Positions 31,141 through 42,264 of a stretch of 64,000 nucleotides of DNA are shown here, one piece after another. The position numbers were made by a program, and so were the translations under genes. The DNA lies in the NCBI GenBank assembly GCA_003255025.1, contig QANY01002466.1, positions 124,001 to 188,000 on the forward strand. The letters are read 5' to 3'. The stretch is from Datisca glomerata (Eukaryota > Streptophyta > Magnoliopsida > Cucurbitales > Datiscaceae). Position 1 is the first letter of the stretch. The number at the start of each line of letters is the position of its first letter. The notes beneath the pieces were generated by a model that had not been told where the DNA came from, did not search any database, and saw nothing but the letters and a program-made list of their open reading frames with translations.

Positions 31141-33636
31141 ATCAAAATAAAAACTCATGGTTTTTAAGCCTGCAACTATCTGCAAAGATTGAATTACACA
31201 TAAAGAGTTTGAGAGGATGTGATTTCTCTTTGGAACACAGGATATACAATTCAATATTGGCAAACTCACCACCAAAGCTTAATATATCAGCTCTTCACAA
31301 ACTCCATAGACCTACAGCCCACAACTCACAATGAAAGAGAACTTTGTGCAGGCATTTATACTTAACTTATTTGCAACAAATACATTGTATTCACTTTCTT
31401 GCTCAAATACTTAATTGATTGCATTACATGCACATTCACAGATTCAATACGTATGTGGCCTATATTTTTATGCGCAAGCTTGCAATTCGATTGATGCGTT
31501 GCACTATAAAAAACAGCAAACTTTCATTTGTTTGCAGTTAAAAGTTTAATTAGTCTTTAAAGTAAAAGTAAACATTAATTTTTGGAATTTAAATTAATTG
31601 ACACAAATTCATGATTCCTTTCTTTTTAAATCCATTAAGATTGATGAATGTAGGTAACGTTTATATTTATGTGATAATTAATTGACATACACGTGCTTTG
31701 AATCCATCTGTAAAGCTTAAACTAGAATTAAAAAGTAAAGAAAGGGCAATTATGAAAATAAGAAGTTTCTCCTCATATAAGGCTGTTTTTAAGATTAATC
31801 AAACACAAAATGCAATGCACGTGGTTCAACCATTGGAAATTTTAATTACTATGTAATCTTCCATGTAAAAGGAAAATAAATCACATAGTTTCAATTAATC
31901 TTTCACATTAAATGAATTTTATCAAATATGTGTACTATATTTTAGTTTCAATATACCATAAATTGCACACAAGGTACAGTTAATTCTATCAAAGATGAGA
32001 TATGTTTATCATGGCTAAATATATTTTAGTCATTTTGATCTGCCAGTTTTCTTTCAAAGATGAGATATGTTTATCACGGCTAAATATATTTGTTAAAGTT
32101 TCAAATACATATACATGTGTTAACACATTGTTTACATATCACGGCTAAATATATTTGTTAAAGTGTCAAATAATTCGAGAATGATTTTAAGCTTTTTATA
32201 TAAATAACCATGAATTAACTTAATTAAGTAATTACAAAATAATTTTTTATACATAGAATAAGTACTTTTTTTTCTTAACCTACCGCTGATTTTTTTGTTA
32301 AACTATATTGTGATCAGATAGATATGTTAATTGAGTAAGAATAGATGATGTAGTAGGTGAAAAAACGCATTAGAATTATTTCTGGGTTTTAAAACAAAAT
32401 CACAATTAATTGATAGCTAATAAAAATAAATGTGTAAGAATAAAAATTTAAATTAGATATTGAATTAATAAGTAAAATATAAAAATATATTGATAGTTAT
32501 TACAGTAATTACGCCGAACAATTTAGAAACTAAAAATAAACTCTAAAGAAATTGTAAAGGTTATCAAAATTAGTTTCCGATAATTTACTATTAGGTTGAG
32601 GGTATTTCAAGAATCTCAAAAGTAGTTTGGACAATTTGGCCTAAAGATTTAAATTACCATTAATCATTTGCTTTAGAACTTTAATATTTAATAAAATAAT
32701 ATTAGCATTTTTAAGGACAAATTTAGGAGTTTAATGAAGTAATGACAATTTTATCTAAAAATGCTTCTCCCCACATCCACATTTTTATACATGGTAGTTA
32801 AAACTCATGTGTATTGCACGTGTAGAACCATATTAATAATTCATTTAAAACTTGTAAATGAAATGATCTGATTCATACAACCAAAATCATTGTTATTCCT
32901 ATAACAAACTTCATCCATTAAAAATGCCATATGTTTGTTTTCTCTTTTAAGTTTTTTTTTTGTTACAATTGAATGCTAACCTTTATATATAGTTGAGAGA
33001 TTTTCGCTGAAAGAAATAATGATATTTATGTCTAAATTATTAATGATAAAAATAATTTTGATTAAAAATAAATTCCAATGTATAAAAGAATTAAAGGGTG
33101 AAAAGATGAAAAGTTCTCTTATCTAAATCGTATTTAAAGGGTGAAAAGTTATTAATAATGAATAATAGCATTGAGAGATTTACCCAAGAGAAAAAAGAAC
33201 GAAACTTTTTTTCTAAATGATTTATATTTGAATTAAAAATCCAATATATAAAAGAATTGATAGACAATATAGAGAAGTATCTATTTTATTATCACGTACT
33301 ACTTCTAAATGAGGTTTAGAGGGGAGAAACATTTTTAGACACACATTACCCTTACTATAATATGGAATTCCAAATGGATAAGTCTTTTGGTATTCTCTCT
33401 ACCAAAATCACATTTATCATGTCAATTATTAACAATGTATTAGTTGTGAAAAAATAAAAGATAAATAAGTTTAAATAGATTAAATTTTGTTAAAGAATCA
33501 GATAAATGAATAATTTGATAATGAAATTAATACTTCAAATCTTTTTTATTTTTTTAAGTTTATAGTATATATAAATGAGACAAAGAGGGAAAACATTTTT
33601 TGACACATGTCATCACTATTATATGAAATTCTGAAT
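31141..33636. other. No gene; AT-rich DNA with local repeats
   Basis: Nothing coding is seen in 2.5 kb. Three imperfect copies of GAGATATGTTTATCACGGCT followed by AAATATATT occur at 31,989-32,025, 32,053-32,105 and 32,130-32,170. A block AGGGGAGAAACATTTTTAGA at about 33,318 recurs as AGAGGGAAAACATTTTTTGA at about 33,585 with similar sequence for about 70 bases, the second copy ending where MULE E1 starts. AATTAAAGGGTGAAAAG and its variant also occur twice at 33,090-33,150. Confidence 0.5.
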
Positions 33637-33735
33637 TGACTACATGATGCTCGTGAAGGCCTCGTGTACACTACAAAATGGCTGTGAAGGCCTCGTGTAC
33701 ACTACACGATGATTAAACAATCATCATGTAATATT
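33637..33735. repeat. Hairpin-motif array, E1 cluster 1
   Basis: Contains CTCGTGTACACTACAAAATG and CTCGTGTACACTACACGATG units just upstream of the transposase gene. Counterpart in E2: 52,865-52,950. Confidence 0.75.
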
Positions 33736-33819
33736 CTATTTCATTATGTATTCTTCTTGTACAGACTTCTTTCATTGATGTATATACAAACATGTTGAAA
33801 TTTGAATTTTTGTAATCCA

Positions 33820-35037
33820 TGATGGAAATTGGGTGAAAAATGGTACAACATGGTCTTTTAGTGGAGAGAAGACCAAATTATTGGAGATATCTACTAACTA
33901 CACTTACTACGAGCTATTGGGTATATTGCATGAAGAACTCTAAATAGACCCTTCAAAGTATGATATTAATTTTTTTATAGAAGCCACGTGTCCCGCGCTC
34001 CTGCTAAAATTATAAAGGATAGAGATTTACAGTTCTTTGTTAAGGAGAATGAATTAGAATCTCTTAGAAGCCCACTATTTGTAAGTACTAAGCCAAATAA
34101 ATTTTCATCTCAAAGCTCAGTTCCTCAAACCACAATGTCACAACAACCTCAGGTTCCTGAAACTATAAGGTTTTATCAAATTTGGGTTCTTGAAACACAA
34201 ATGTTACGACAACCTCTACATGAAGCATTCCTCGCTTTGAAAGTGTTGATTATTTTGAAAGGAACTATCATGATGATGATGTTTTTGGTCATGACGATTA
34301 TAATGCTTTCGAGGATGAGGATGTTGATGGAGATTATGATGATCATTTTGATCAGTAGGCGTATGATGATACAATCCGTAGAGATGACCATGATGAAGCC
34401 ATCAGTGAAGATAACCATACAAAAATTTTCAGACTTGAATACTAGTCTTGAACTTGAGACCACTTGTCCATTGCCATCACAACCTCAGTTGAATGAACAA
34501 ATTCCTAGGTCCAGTGAGCAACGAGATTATTTGAATCATCTTGTATTAGACACAATAAATATGGATGATTTATATAGTGATAAAGTTGATTTGCTCAAGG
34601 TTGCTCGTATGATGACCATCTGAAAAAATTTTGAGTTTCGGATCTTCAAGCCAAAACAGTCAATATTGGTACTTGTGTGTGTTGAGAAAACATGCCCATG
34701 GAGTTTACAAACCATGAAATTGAAAAATTGTCCATACTTCAAAGTTACAAAGTTTATCAATACACATACATGCACATTTGAAGTATTGAGACATGAACAC
34801 CATTGGGCTACATATTTATTGATTGGTCATTCTATAAAGTCCAAATACACGGGTATCGGACGTAGATATAGGCCAACAAACATATTGAAGATGTTTGGCA
34901 TGATTTTGGTGCCAACATAAGTTACCATAAGGCATGGAGGGCTAAGGAGTATGCATTGGAATTAGTTTGAGGGTCTCCTTAAGACAATTATAGGATGCTT
35001 CCAGCATATTCTCATATGTTATAATAAAAAAATTTAG
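33820..35037 (+). pseudogene. MULE E1 transposase, N-terminal exon
   Basis: It opens with ATCCATGATGGAAATTGGGT and peptide words TWSFSGEK and YELLGILHEEL, matching E2 (52,870-52,600, minus). A low-complexity linker (Met/Ile-rich in the long frame 33,988-34,623; Asp/Glu-rich in the neighbouring frame) follows. The DNA-binding zinc-finger-like region reads CVEKTCPWSLQTMKLKNCPY (about 34,678-34,740) and EVLRHEHHWATYLLIGHSIK. After a frame change it continues as ISYHKAWRAKEYALEL (about 34,919-34,966) and DNYRMLPAYSHML. A GT at about 35,038 probably starts an intron that holds a hairpin array. At least two frameshifts and stops are visible. Confidence 0.75.
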
Positions 35038-35064
35038 GTACATATTTTTTATTTTTCCATCATA

Positions 35065-35425
35065 ATCTCTACAGGAGTACTACACGAGTCTTATGTAGCC
35101 ATCGTGAATACTACACGATGAGTACACTGACCACGTGTAGTCTTTGTGAAGGGTACACTGACCTCGTGTAGTCATCATGTATACTATTTTGCCATCATAA
35201 TATCTACACGACTAATACACTAACCCCGTGTAGTCATAATGCAGTCTACACGATTCCTACACTGACCTCGTGAAGTCATTGTGTAGTCTACATGATGTCT
35301 ACACTGACATGGTGTAGTCATATTGTAGTCTACACAGTCGTTACACAGATCTCATGTAGTCATCATATAGTCTACACAATGTATATATGGACCTCATGTA
35401 CGCATCCTGTACAATATGTATTCTG
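35065..35425. repeat. Hairpin-motif array, E1 cluster 2 (transposase intron)
   Basis: About 12 units built on TACACGA/CTCGTGTAGTCAT with spacing near 25-35 bases. The array ends shortly before TACTTTTCAG, the probable intron acceptor at about 35,460. Counterpart in E2: 51,295-51,600. Confidence 0.85.
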
Positions 35426-35460
35426 TCGATTCTAATACAACAATATTAAATACTTTTCAG

Positions 35461-36698
35461 GGATAACAAGACACATAGAGACCGATGAGCCAGATCATTT
35501 TTAATATTTTTTCATGGCTCTTGGACCCTCTGTTAGTAGATTTTTCAGCTGTATACGGCCTGTCATTGATGTTCATGCAATCGCCTTAAAAGTCAAATAC
35601 AAAGGGGTATTATTTGTTGTAATAGCAAAGGATGGGGACAACCAAGTGTATCCCATTGCATTTGAAATTGCAGATTCAGAAAATAATGATTCATTGGAAT
35701 GGTTCTTCCGTAAACTTCACAATGTAATCGGTGATCCAGAAGACTTGATATTTATATCTGACAGGCATACAAGTATAAAAAATGCTCTACATGGTGTCTT
35801 TATCAATACGATTCATGGAGCTTGCATCTTTCATATGAGCCAAAATATCAAACCAATTTATAAAATTGAAGATGCGGTCACATTGTTTTTTAAAGCAGCA
35901 AAGGTATACCGTCAATCAGAATTTGATCAACTGATGACTCATTTTACATATGCATTTCGAGATATCTCCCAATATGTGTCGGTGGGGGGAGTTGAGAGGT
36001 GGGCACGTTCTTGTTTTGATGGAAAACGATACAATATAATGAATACAAACATCACATAATGTTTGAATGGGATTTTGAAAAATGCTAGAAAGCTTCCCAT
36101 TACATACCTTGTAGAATATATATGTGACATGTTACAACGGTGGTTCTATGAACGGCGGACGACTACATATTAAATCACCTCGTAGATGACAGATTGGGTT
36201 GAGACTAAGCTTAATAAGAAGCACCTTGCATCACGAACAATATCATTGTTTTCTTTCAACATCCACGAGTTTCATGTTACGGGTGAAGGTAGGGAAGCAA
36301 CGGTAAACTTGCATCTTAAGACTTGTATGTGTAGAGAATTTGATCTCAATCAAATTCCATGCAGGCATGCATTGGCTACATGTCCTCAACGTAATGTTTC
36401 TGCCTACAGTATGTGTTCGAGGTTCTATAAAAATGAGGCTTTAATTCATGTGTATGCGGAAACAATACATATTTTCAGAGATCAAACAAATTGGGTCATC
36501 AGCCAGGAGGTTCACGAAAAGGTGGTATTGTCACCTATAACGAGGCAGAAAAATGGCGGACCTTGGATAAAGAGAATTCCATCTAGAGGTCAGGAAGTAG
36601 TGAGAAGGAAGTGCAAACGCTCTGGGCAAATTGGCCACAACCGACAAACGTGCAGAAATCTGATTCCTCTATCTCAACGGGATGATCAAGCCACTTAA
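35461..36698 (+). pseudogene. MULE E1 transposase, catalytic exon with SWIM and CCHC
   Basis: The MULE transposase domain reads FFMALGPSVSRFFSC, PVIDVHAIALKVKYKGVLF (first catalytic Asp in VID), YPIAFEIADSENNDSLEWFF and LIFISDRHTSIKNAL (second Asp in SDRH), HGACIFHMSQNIK and VERWARSCFDGKRYNIMNTN. A stop follows at 36,057-36,059, and more stops lie up to 36,186. The last frame contains a SWIM zinc finger, CMCREFDLNQIPCRHA (C-X-C...C-X-H), and a C-terminal zinc knuckle CKRSGQIGHNRQTC. The full domain set of an autonomous transposase is present, but it is interrupted by about three stops. Confidence 0.85.
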
Positions 36699-36720
36699 AT
36701 ATAAATAATGACCGTTGTAG

Positions 36721-36916
36721 ACTAAAACTAAATATTAATATAGAAATATACTTGTGTCTGTTATTTAACAATGCCATAAAGTTTAATTAGCCTACATGGA
36801 TCCTACATGATTCCCGTGACTAAAACTAAATATTAATATAGAAATATACTTGTGTCTGTTATTTAACAATGCCATAAAGTTTAATTAGCCTACATGGATC
36901 CTACATGATTCCCGTG
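36721..36916 (+). repeat. Exact 98-bp tandem duplication
   Basis: 36,721-36,818 and 36,819-36,916 read identically, each starting ACTAAAACTAAATATTAATA and ending TACATGATTCCCGTG. It lies just after the transposase stop. The corresponding E2 region (about 50,010-50,115) has a single copy. Confidence 0.95.
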
Positions 36917-37155
36917 ACGTCATCGTGTAGTCTACATGATGACTACATAATGCCCCTGAATTCATCATATAGTCTACACAAAGCCTACATGATGCCTGTG
37001 AAGTCATTGTGTAAACTACATGAAGACTACACAATGCTCGTGAAGTCATCGTGTAGTCTACACGAAGCCTATACGATGCCCTTGAAGACCTCGTGTAGAA
37101 TACACGAAGTCTACATGAGGCTCGTGAAGTCATCTTGTAGACTACACAATGACTA
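36890..37155. repeat. Hairpin-motif array, E1 cluster 3a
   Basis: Repeating units such as GTGAAGTCATCGTGTAGTCT followed by ACACGAAGCCTACACGATGC. The array is split by the solo LTR; its continuation is at 39,103-39,345. Confidence 0.9.
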
Positions 37156-39102
37156 TGTTGGAATATGTCCATAAAGTAGCGTGTAATAACTATTTATTTG
37201 TACTTAGTTATTTCTCAGACATTTGTATTACTGAATTTTTTATGAATAAATTGAAAGTTTTCTTTTAAATCAAAGCATGTTTATAAATTACTCAAGTCCT
37301 AGAACTATTGTCAATGAAAGAAGAGTGAATACCGAAGCGTCTTCAGACGAACTCTTCTGAAATAGTTCAGAACGATATTCGCAGTATTAGGATCGACTGA
37401 GCAATCGAATCTGATTATGACTGTTAGGTTGAACCGTTGGATGTCAGTCTTGGGGCATAAGAGTGGAGACTCAAGTGGTTAACCTAGAAATATTATGAAT
37501 ATGTTGAATATACCGGTAACAAATTAGTTTAGAGCCCAAAACCGTTTACCTAGCTCTAAATCTAATTGTTATACCTTAAGGGTATTTTCATAATTACCTT
37601 AATACTAAGGTGAATATGTAACTTGACTTGGTTAGTTATAATCTTTGATATCTCAAATGAGCGAGTTCGAATTGGCAGGCAATACCTCAGCTGTTACGAT
37701 TGTAATTTAATTAAGTAAGAGTTGCATGATTCACAGATATAGAAATTCATGGTTGGATTGTGAAAGCAACAATATCACCTTATGTTTTATTGATGTGTGT
37801 GTGAATAAATTAACTTGGTCAAGTATTTGATGAAATGAGTAATTGAATAAGACTTGTGAATTGTACGAGACAATTCACGATAATGTATTTCTTATCCATA
37901 GTCAATAAAGGAGTTAAGAAAATAATAACAAGATGGGTAAAAGGGTAATTTTAGATTCCACTCTTATTACTGATATTCACGATGAGTATTATGTTAAAAT
38001 ATTCTGTGGACCGTGAAAATAAAAAGGGTTTATTTACACCAACAGAAAATGTAGCACGCATGAATCAATAGTTGATTCGGCATCGAAACTATAAAAGAGT
38101 CGTACGATGTCAGGATTAAATAGATCTGAAATTTATGAAAATAAATTCACCACGTATTTGAATCTTAAACTTTGTTCATTTGGGTCCATTCAGATTAAGA
38201 AATAGCTCAGAAAATAGGAATAGAAAAATGAACTAAGTTGGACCAAAATATGTTTTGGTGTCAAAGCATATTTCCTATACATATATGTGATAGGTGATGT
38301 CACTTAAGTTAGTTAAGTGTAATTATTATATTTAATTAATTAATTTATTATTAGATAATTATTGGATAATTAGTTAAATATAATTAATTAATTAATTAAT
38401 TGATAATGATGAATTACATTTATCAATTGGATTGATGAATTTTGATATAACTAAAACTCTAGGAGATGATATAATTTTCAGCAATAATAGATAATTAGGA
38501 GAATTTTTGGAAATTTTATAAAAAAATATATGGGTGTATTTGTAAATACCAAAAATTACCTATTGATAAATATATAATAGCAATTTGATTGCAAATAGAT
38601 AATGAGTATTAGATGTAGTTGTTGTTATCAATACAAAAAGAGAAAAACGTTTTCTCCTCACTATTGTTGGCACTGAAATTAATCTAAAGAAGTAAGATTT
38701 AATTTTTCTTCTTCAATCGTTTTGAGAACAAACACTCAAATTTCTATAAAAATTCTTCTGAGATATATTTTTGAAATTAACGGGTGGTTGTTGGTGGACT
38801 AATTCAAAAATAGTTTGTGGAAGATCAAGTTCATGATTTTGATCTTAAAGCTTGAAGAACACGAAGAACGCTCGAGGGAGTTCCACCAGTTCAGAAATTC
38901 TCCGATACAGAGTAAATGTGAAAAATCGTTTCCCCTTAATCTATTCGTTTTAATATCGTATATGCATGATCAAACTAAAATTATTTTTAAATTATTTAAT
39001 ATGATTAAATAAGTTAAATCAAATATGTTTTATATTCCGTCCACGAACCGTTCGTGATTCAAATCTAATTTTCTTTAATTTTAAAGTTGATCGATCCTAG
39101 CA
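37156..39102 (+). mobile_element. Solo copia-type LTR with 5-bp target duplication
   Basis: It starts TGTTGGAATATGTCC and ends CCTAGCA, length 1,947 bp, flanked by GACTA at 37,151-37,155 and 39,103-39,107. No internal coding sequence is present, so it is the product of LTR-LTR recombination. It is homologous to the minus-strand fragment at 3500-4430. The target lies within the GACTACAC hairpin motif of the MULE array. Confidence 0.92.
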
Positions 39103-39345
39103 GACTACACTATGCATGTGAAGTCATCGTGTAGTCTACACAAAGCCTACACGATGAAGCCTACATGATGAAGTCTACACAATGACTACATGATGCTCGT
39201 TAAGTTATCGTGTAGGCTACATAAAACTACACGATGCCCGTGAAGTCATCGTACAGTCTACACGAAGCCTACACGATATAGCCTACAGGATGAAGTCTAA
39301 ATGATTCCGTAAGTTATCATGTAGGCTACACGAGGCCTGCACTAA
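39103..39345. repeat. Hairpin-motif array, E1 cluster 3b
   Basis: Continuation of cluster 3a after the solo LTR; units such as GCCTACACGATGAAGCCTAC and CATCGTGTAGTCTACAC. Counterpart of clusters 3a plus 3b in E2: 49,560-50,020. Confidence 0.9.
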
Positions 39346-39479
39346 ACATATAGTAATAAAAAAAACTCATAATTCACAATTTGTGGGTTTATAAAAATAA
39401 ATAAAAATCCATAAAATATATCAAAATTATTTCGGTACAACAATGCCTGGTGCAAATAACTCAATTGCAGTTCATGTCC

Positions 39480-40055
39480 AATATTCTGGCATATGTTGTT
39501 AATTTATATCTTAGAGGTTCTTCCCATATACGAGGGCTTCGACAAATTTAAGGGTGAATACCCCACAATCGAACCTACAAAACACATGAAATGCAAAAAC
39601 ACAACTAAATAATATGTATGAAATTTTGAGTGGACTTTCAAACAAATGTATATTTCACTTACCCATTCTTTTGTTTTAGACACTTCATGATCTCATTTTT
39701 CCACTCAACTTTGGGATTAACCTCATGTCTTCTCTCATAAATGTTCATCATTTGAAGAAGTTGAGGGACATTCTTCATCAAAGGTTTCATTATTTTATTA
39801 TATAAGGAGCATTGATATGGCGTGTTCATGGAGTTATAAATGCGAATACACTGGCAATTCAAATGAAGCTCAACCGCAATCCAGTGATTACAGTTCACAT
39901 TCATTGGAAAGATAACCTTATCCGACTGTTCCCAGCTCCTTCCAAAATTCATTTGCAAGCCGAGGACCGGGTAGCTGATCATTAGCTTCAATATCCTAGC
40001 ACCAGCGGGATCTTGCTCAAACTCTATCATTCGGGCGAAAAATTAAATCCTCAAC
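39480..40055 (-). CDS. C48 (Ulp1-like) protease domain exons of E1
   Basis: Two exons on the minus strand hold the catalytic half of an Ulp1/adenain-type cysteine protease. Exon one (about 40,055-39,663) includes FPMNVNCNHWIAVELHLNCQ, giving the catalytic His, and CIRIYNSMNT, where the position that is Asp in most C48 enzymes is Asn. It ends at GG/GTAAGTG. An 88-base intron (39,662-39,575) ends in TTTTGTAG. Exon two (from 39,574) completes NGFDCGVFTLKFVEALVYGK, with the catalytic Cys. A TAA follows shortly. Ulp1 enzymes cleave SUMO-like proteins; the substrate in MULEs is unknown. This is the 3' end of the gene that starts at 43,726. Confidence 0.8.
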
Positions 40056-40069
40056 GTTAATAAAAAATG

Positions 40070-40170
40070 GTCATGAAGACTACACGAAGTCTACACGGGC
40101 CCGTGAAGGCCCCATGTAGACTACACGAAGTCTAAACGAGGCCCGTGAAGGACTCGTGTAGACTACGGTG
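40070..40170. repeat. Hairpin-motif array, E1 cluster 4 (Ulp1 gene intron)
   Basis: Units GAAGACTACACGAAGTCTAC and CCCGTGAAGGCCCCATGTAG. It lies in an intron of the Ulp1 gene; counterpart in E2: 48,750-48,820. Confidence 0.8.
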
Positions 40171-40179
40171 CACACTTCA

Positions 40180-40460
40180 TTAAGTTCAATAACAAATCTT
40201 ACTTACTTGTAAAATCAAATCACCAACACTGATTCTAATATAAGGGTTGTATTCTTGAATCGCTCCTCATGAGCTCGAGGTATGCATCGATTTGCTGCAA
40301 TATAATAAAGATTAGTTAAGTTATTTATACTAAATTAAAAAAGATTATAAATAACTTCTTACATCTAACTCTAGCTATTGATAAGATGAAGAGACTAGTT
40401 TTTTAAACCAGGTAAGGTCAACAGTGCAAAATCTGACGACTACTTTCTCGTTCCTGTACA
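40180..40460 (-). CDS. Small internal exons of the E1 Ulp1 gene
   Basis: By comparison with E2 (48,478-48,735), the minus strand holds two short exons. One starts after TACAG with a peptide beginning NEKVVVRF and VDLTWFKKLV (about 40,455-40,385), the other with IDAYLELM (about 40,300-40,245) leading to RISVGDLILQ before a GTAAGT-type donor at about 40,200. One base-level disruption occurs in the second (40,245-40,270). Splice limits are inferred by comparing the copies. Confidence 0.55.
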
Positions 40461-40489
40461 ACGTAATTATAGATCAAAATTAGGCACAC

Positions 40490-40720
40490 GGTTAGTTTGC
40501 TACACAGTGGTTACACGATGTCAGTGTAACCATCGTGCATACTAAACGATGGCTACACGAGCTCATTGTAACCATTGTGTAGTATACACGATGTCAGTGT
40601 AACCATCGTGTAGCCAACACGATGTCAATGTAACCATTGTATAGTATACACAAAGGCTACAGATGTCAGTGTAACCATCATGTATACTACACGAAGTCAG
40701 TGTAGCTATCGTGAGAAAAG
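40490..40720. repeat. Hairpin-motif array, E1 cluster 5 (Ulp1 gene intron)
   Basis: About eight units of the form ACACGATGTCAGTGTAACCA followed by TCGTGTAG. Counterpart in E2: 48,180-48,440, with the same GTAACCATCGTGTA variant of the motif. Confidence 0.9.
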
Positions 40721-40739
40721 AAGTGTACAAGAAAATTAC

Positions 40740-41930
40740 AAAACTTACTTTTCCCTTGAGGAGGTGAACCAGGCTTTAAAATGGGTTTCATCATCTAAAG
40801 ATACATCACCATATGCTTGAAAATGTTTGAAATCCATTTTTGCAACGATATTCTCATCAACTTTTTTCCTTCGTTGCTTCTTCTTTTCAACTTTCCCAAT
40901 TAGGTGACTCGAGGACGTGAGATCTTTTTATCTTCCTCTTACCAGATTCCCCAAGGCAAACGAGCTCTTCTTCTCCATTGTTGGACTGCTCTGTTGACCA
41001 AACTGAATCCATTAACTGTTGACCGAACCGAATCTATCAATACAGATATTATGGATGCAACCATTTGTTCTTCTTTCTTTGTTTCTTCTTCTTATTCTTC
41101 TTCTTCTTCTTCTTCTGCTGGTGCTTCTTTATTTTCTTCCTCTTTATTCTGTCTAATTCTTATTTTCTTCACCTTTAACTTCCTCCTCCTTATTACCTCC
41201 ATTTTCTTCTTCTTCTTCTTCTCCTTCTCTTCCTTCTTCTTCTTCTCTTCTTCCTTTTCTTCGACCTTTTCTTCTTCCTTTTCTTCGACCTTTTCTTCTT
41301 CTTTTTCTTCTTCCTTTTCTTCTTCTTCCTCCTTCTTCTTCTCTTCTTCCTTTTCTCCAACCTTCTCTCCTTCTTCCTTCTTCTTCTTCTTCTCTTCTTC
41401 CTCTTCTGAAACCTTCTCTTCTTCTTTTTCTTCTTGTTTTCATCTTGTTCTTCTTCTTTCTTCTCTACTAGAATCTCCTCTTCTTCTTCCTTCTCTACAT
41501 ATGTTCTTTTTTTTCATCCTTCTATCCTTCTTCATTTTTTTCTCTTCCTTCTCAATCTCCATCTCCTCCCCGCATCATTTTGGCAGATCGATGATAGAAT
41601 GAGTAATCATCTGGCCTCGATGTTACCAAATGATCCATCAAAATTTTAATTTAGGAAATTGCAAAGGAAATGTCTGATTGCATGGATAGAATTTTCTTGT
41701 CCATTGAAGTGATCTTTTGGTCCATTCCAATCAGACATTTTCTCACCCAATCTTCTTGACCATAGAACTTCTTGGACACAACCTTCTTCTCCTCTGTTTT
41801 TTCAATGGCCTCATTGGACCTCTTCCTCTTCTTCTTCACCTCTTCATTTTCAATGGGCTCCCCCTCCTCCTCATTAGCCTTATCTTCTACTATAAATAGT
41901 GACTGATGAGGCGTCGACTAAAAAAAACAT
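40740..41930 (-). CDS. Coiled-coil, Glu/Lys-rich and linker exon of the E1 Ulp1 gene
   Basis: Minus-strand translation gives NEEVKKKRKRSNEAIEKTEE (basic cluster, possible nuclear signal; about 41,855-41,796), then a heptad-like segment CLIGMDQKITSMDKKILSMQ (about 41,735-41,676), a long GAA/GAG/AAG tract (about 41,460-41,090) coding Glu and Lys in one frame, and a C-terminal part KMDFKHFQAYGDVSLDD (about 40,845-40,795) before a donor near 40,750. The same order is present in E2. Frame continuity through the purine tract is uncertain. The long plus-strand Ser/Phe frame at 40,904-41,602 is a shadow of the tract. Confidence 0.6.
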
Positions 41931-41969
41931 GTAATACTAAACACACAAAATAGAAAAAGGATGACAACA

Positions 41970-42242
41970 GATCAGTTATACGGACCTCGTGTAGACTGCA
42001 CAAGGAGTACACAGACCTTTTGTAGACTACAAGATAGTTACACGAGATCTATGTAGTCATCGTGTAGACTACAAGTTCGGTTACACGAACCACGTGTAGT
42101 AATCGTGTAACCACATGTAGCCTACACAATGACTACACGAGATCATTGTAACCATCGTGTAGACTACACAATGACTACACGAAGTCAGTGTAACTATCTT
42201 GTAGTCTACACGATGACTACACGAGGTCTATGTTCATGAAGA
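41970..42242. repeat. Hairpin-motif array, E1 cluster 6 (Ulp1 gene intron)
   Basis: About ten units including GTAACCATCGTGTAGACTAC and ACAATGACTACACGA. No counterpart in E2, where this part of the gene is deleted. Confidence 0.9.
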
Positions 42243-42264
42243 AGAATGGTAGGAAATGATTTTG

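Noticed and set aside
34176..34775. Two minus-strand frames opposite the E1 transposase exon
   Set aside because: The plus strand carries the MULE transposase homology shared with E2; the minus frames are shadows.
40904..41602. 232-codon Ser/Phe-rich open frame on the plus strand
   Set aside because: It is the complement of the GAA/AAG tract of the E1 Ulp1 gene. Its low-complexity composition follows from the repeat, and the minus strand has the splice-consistent gene.
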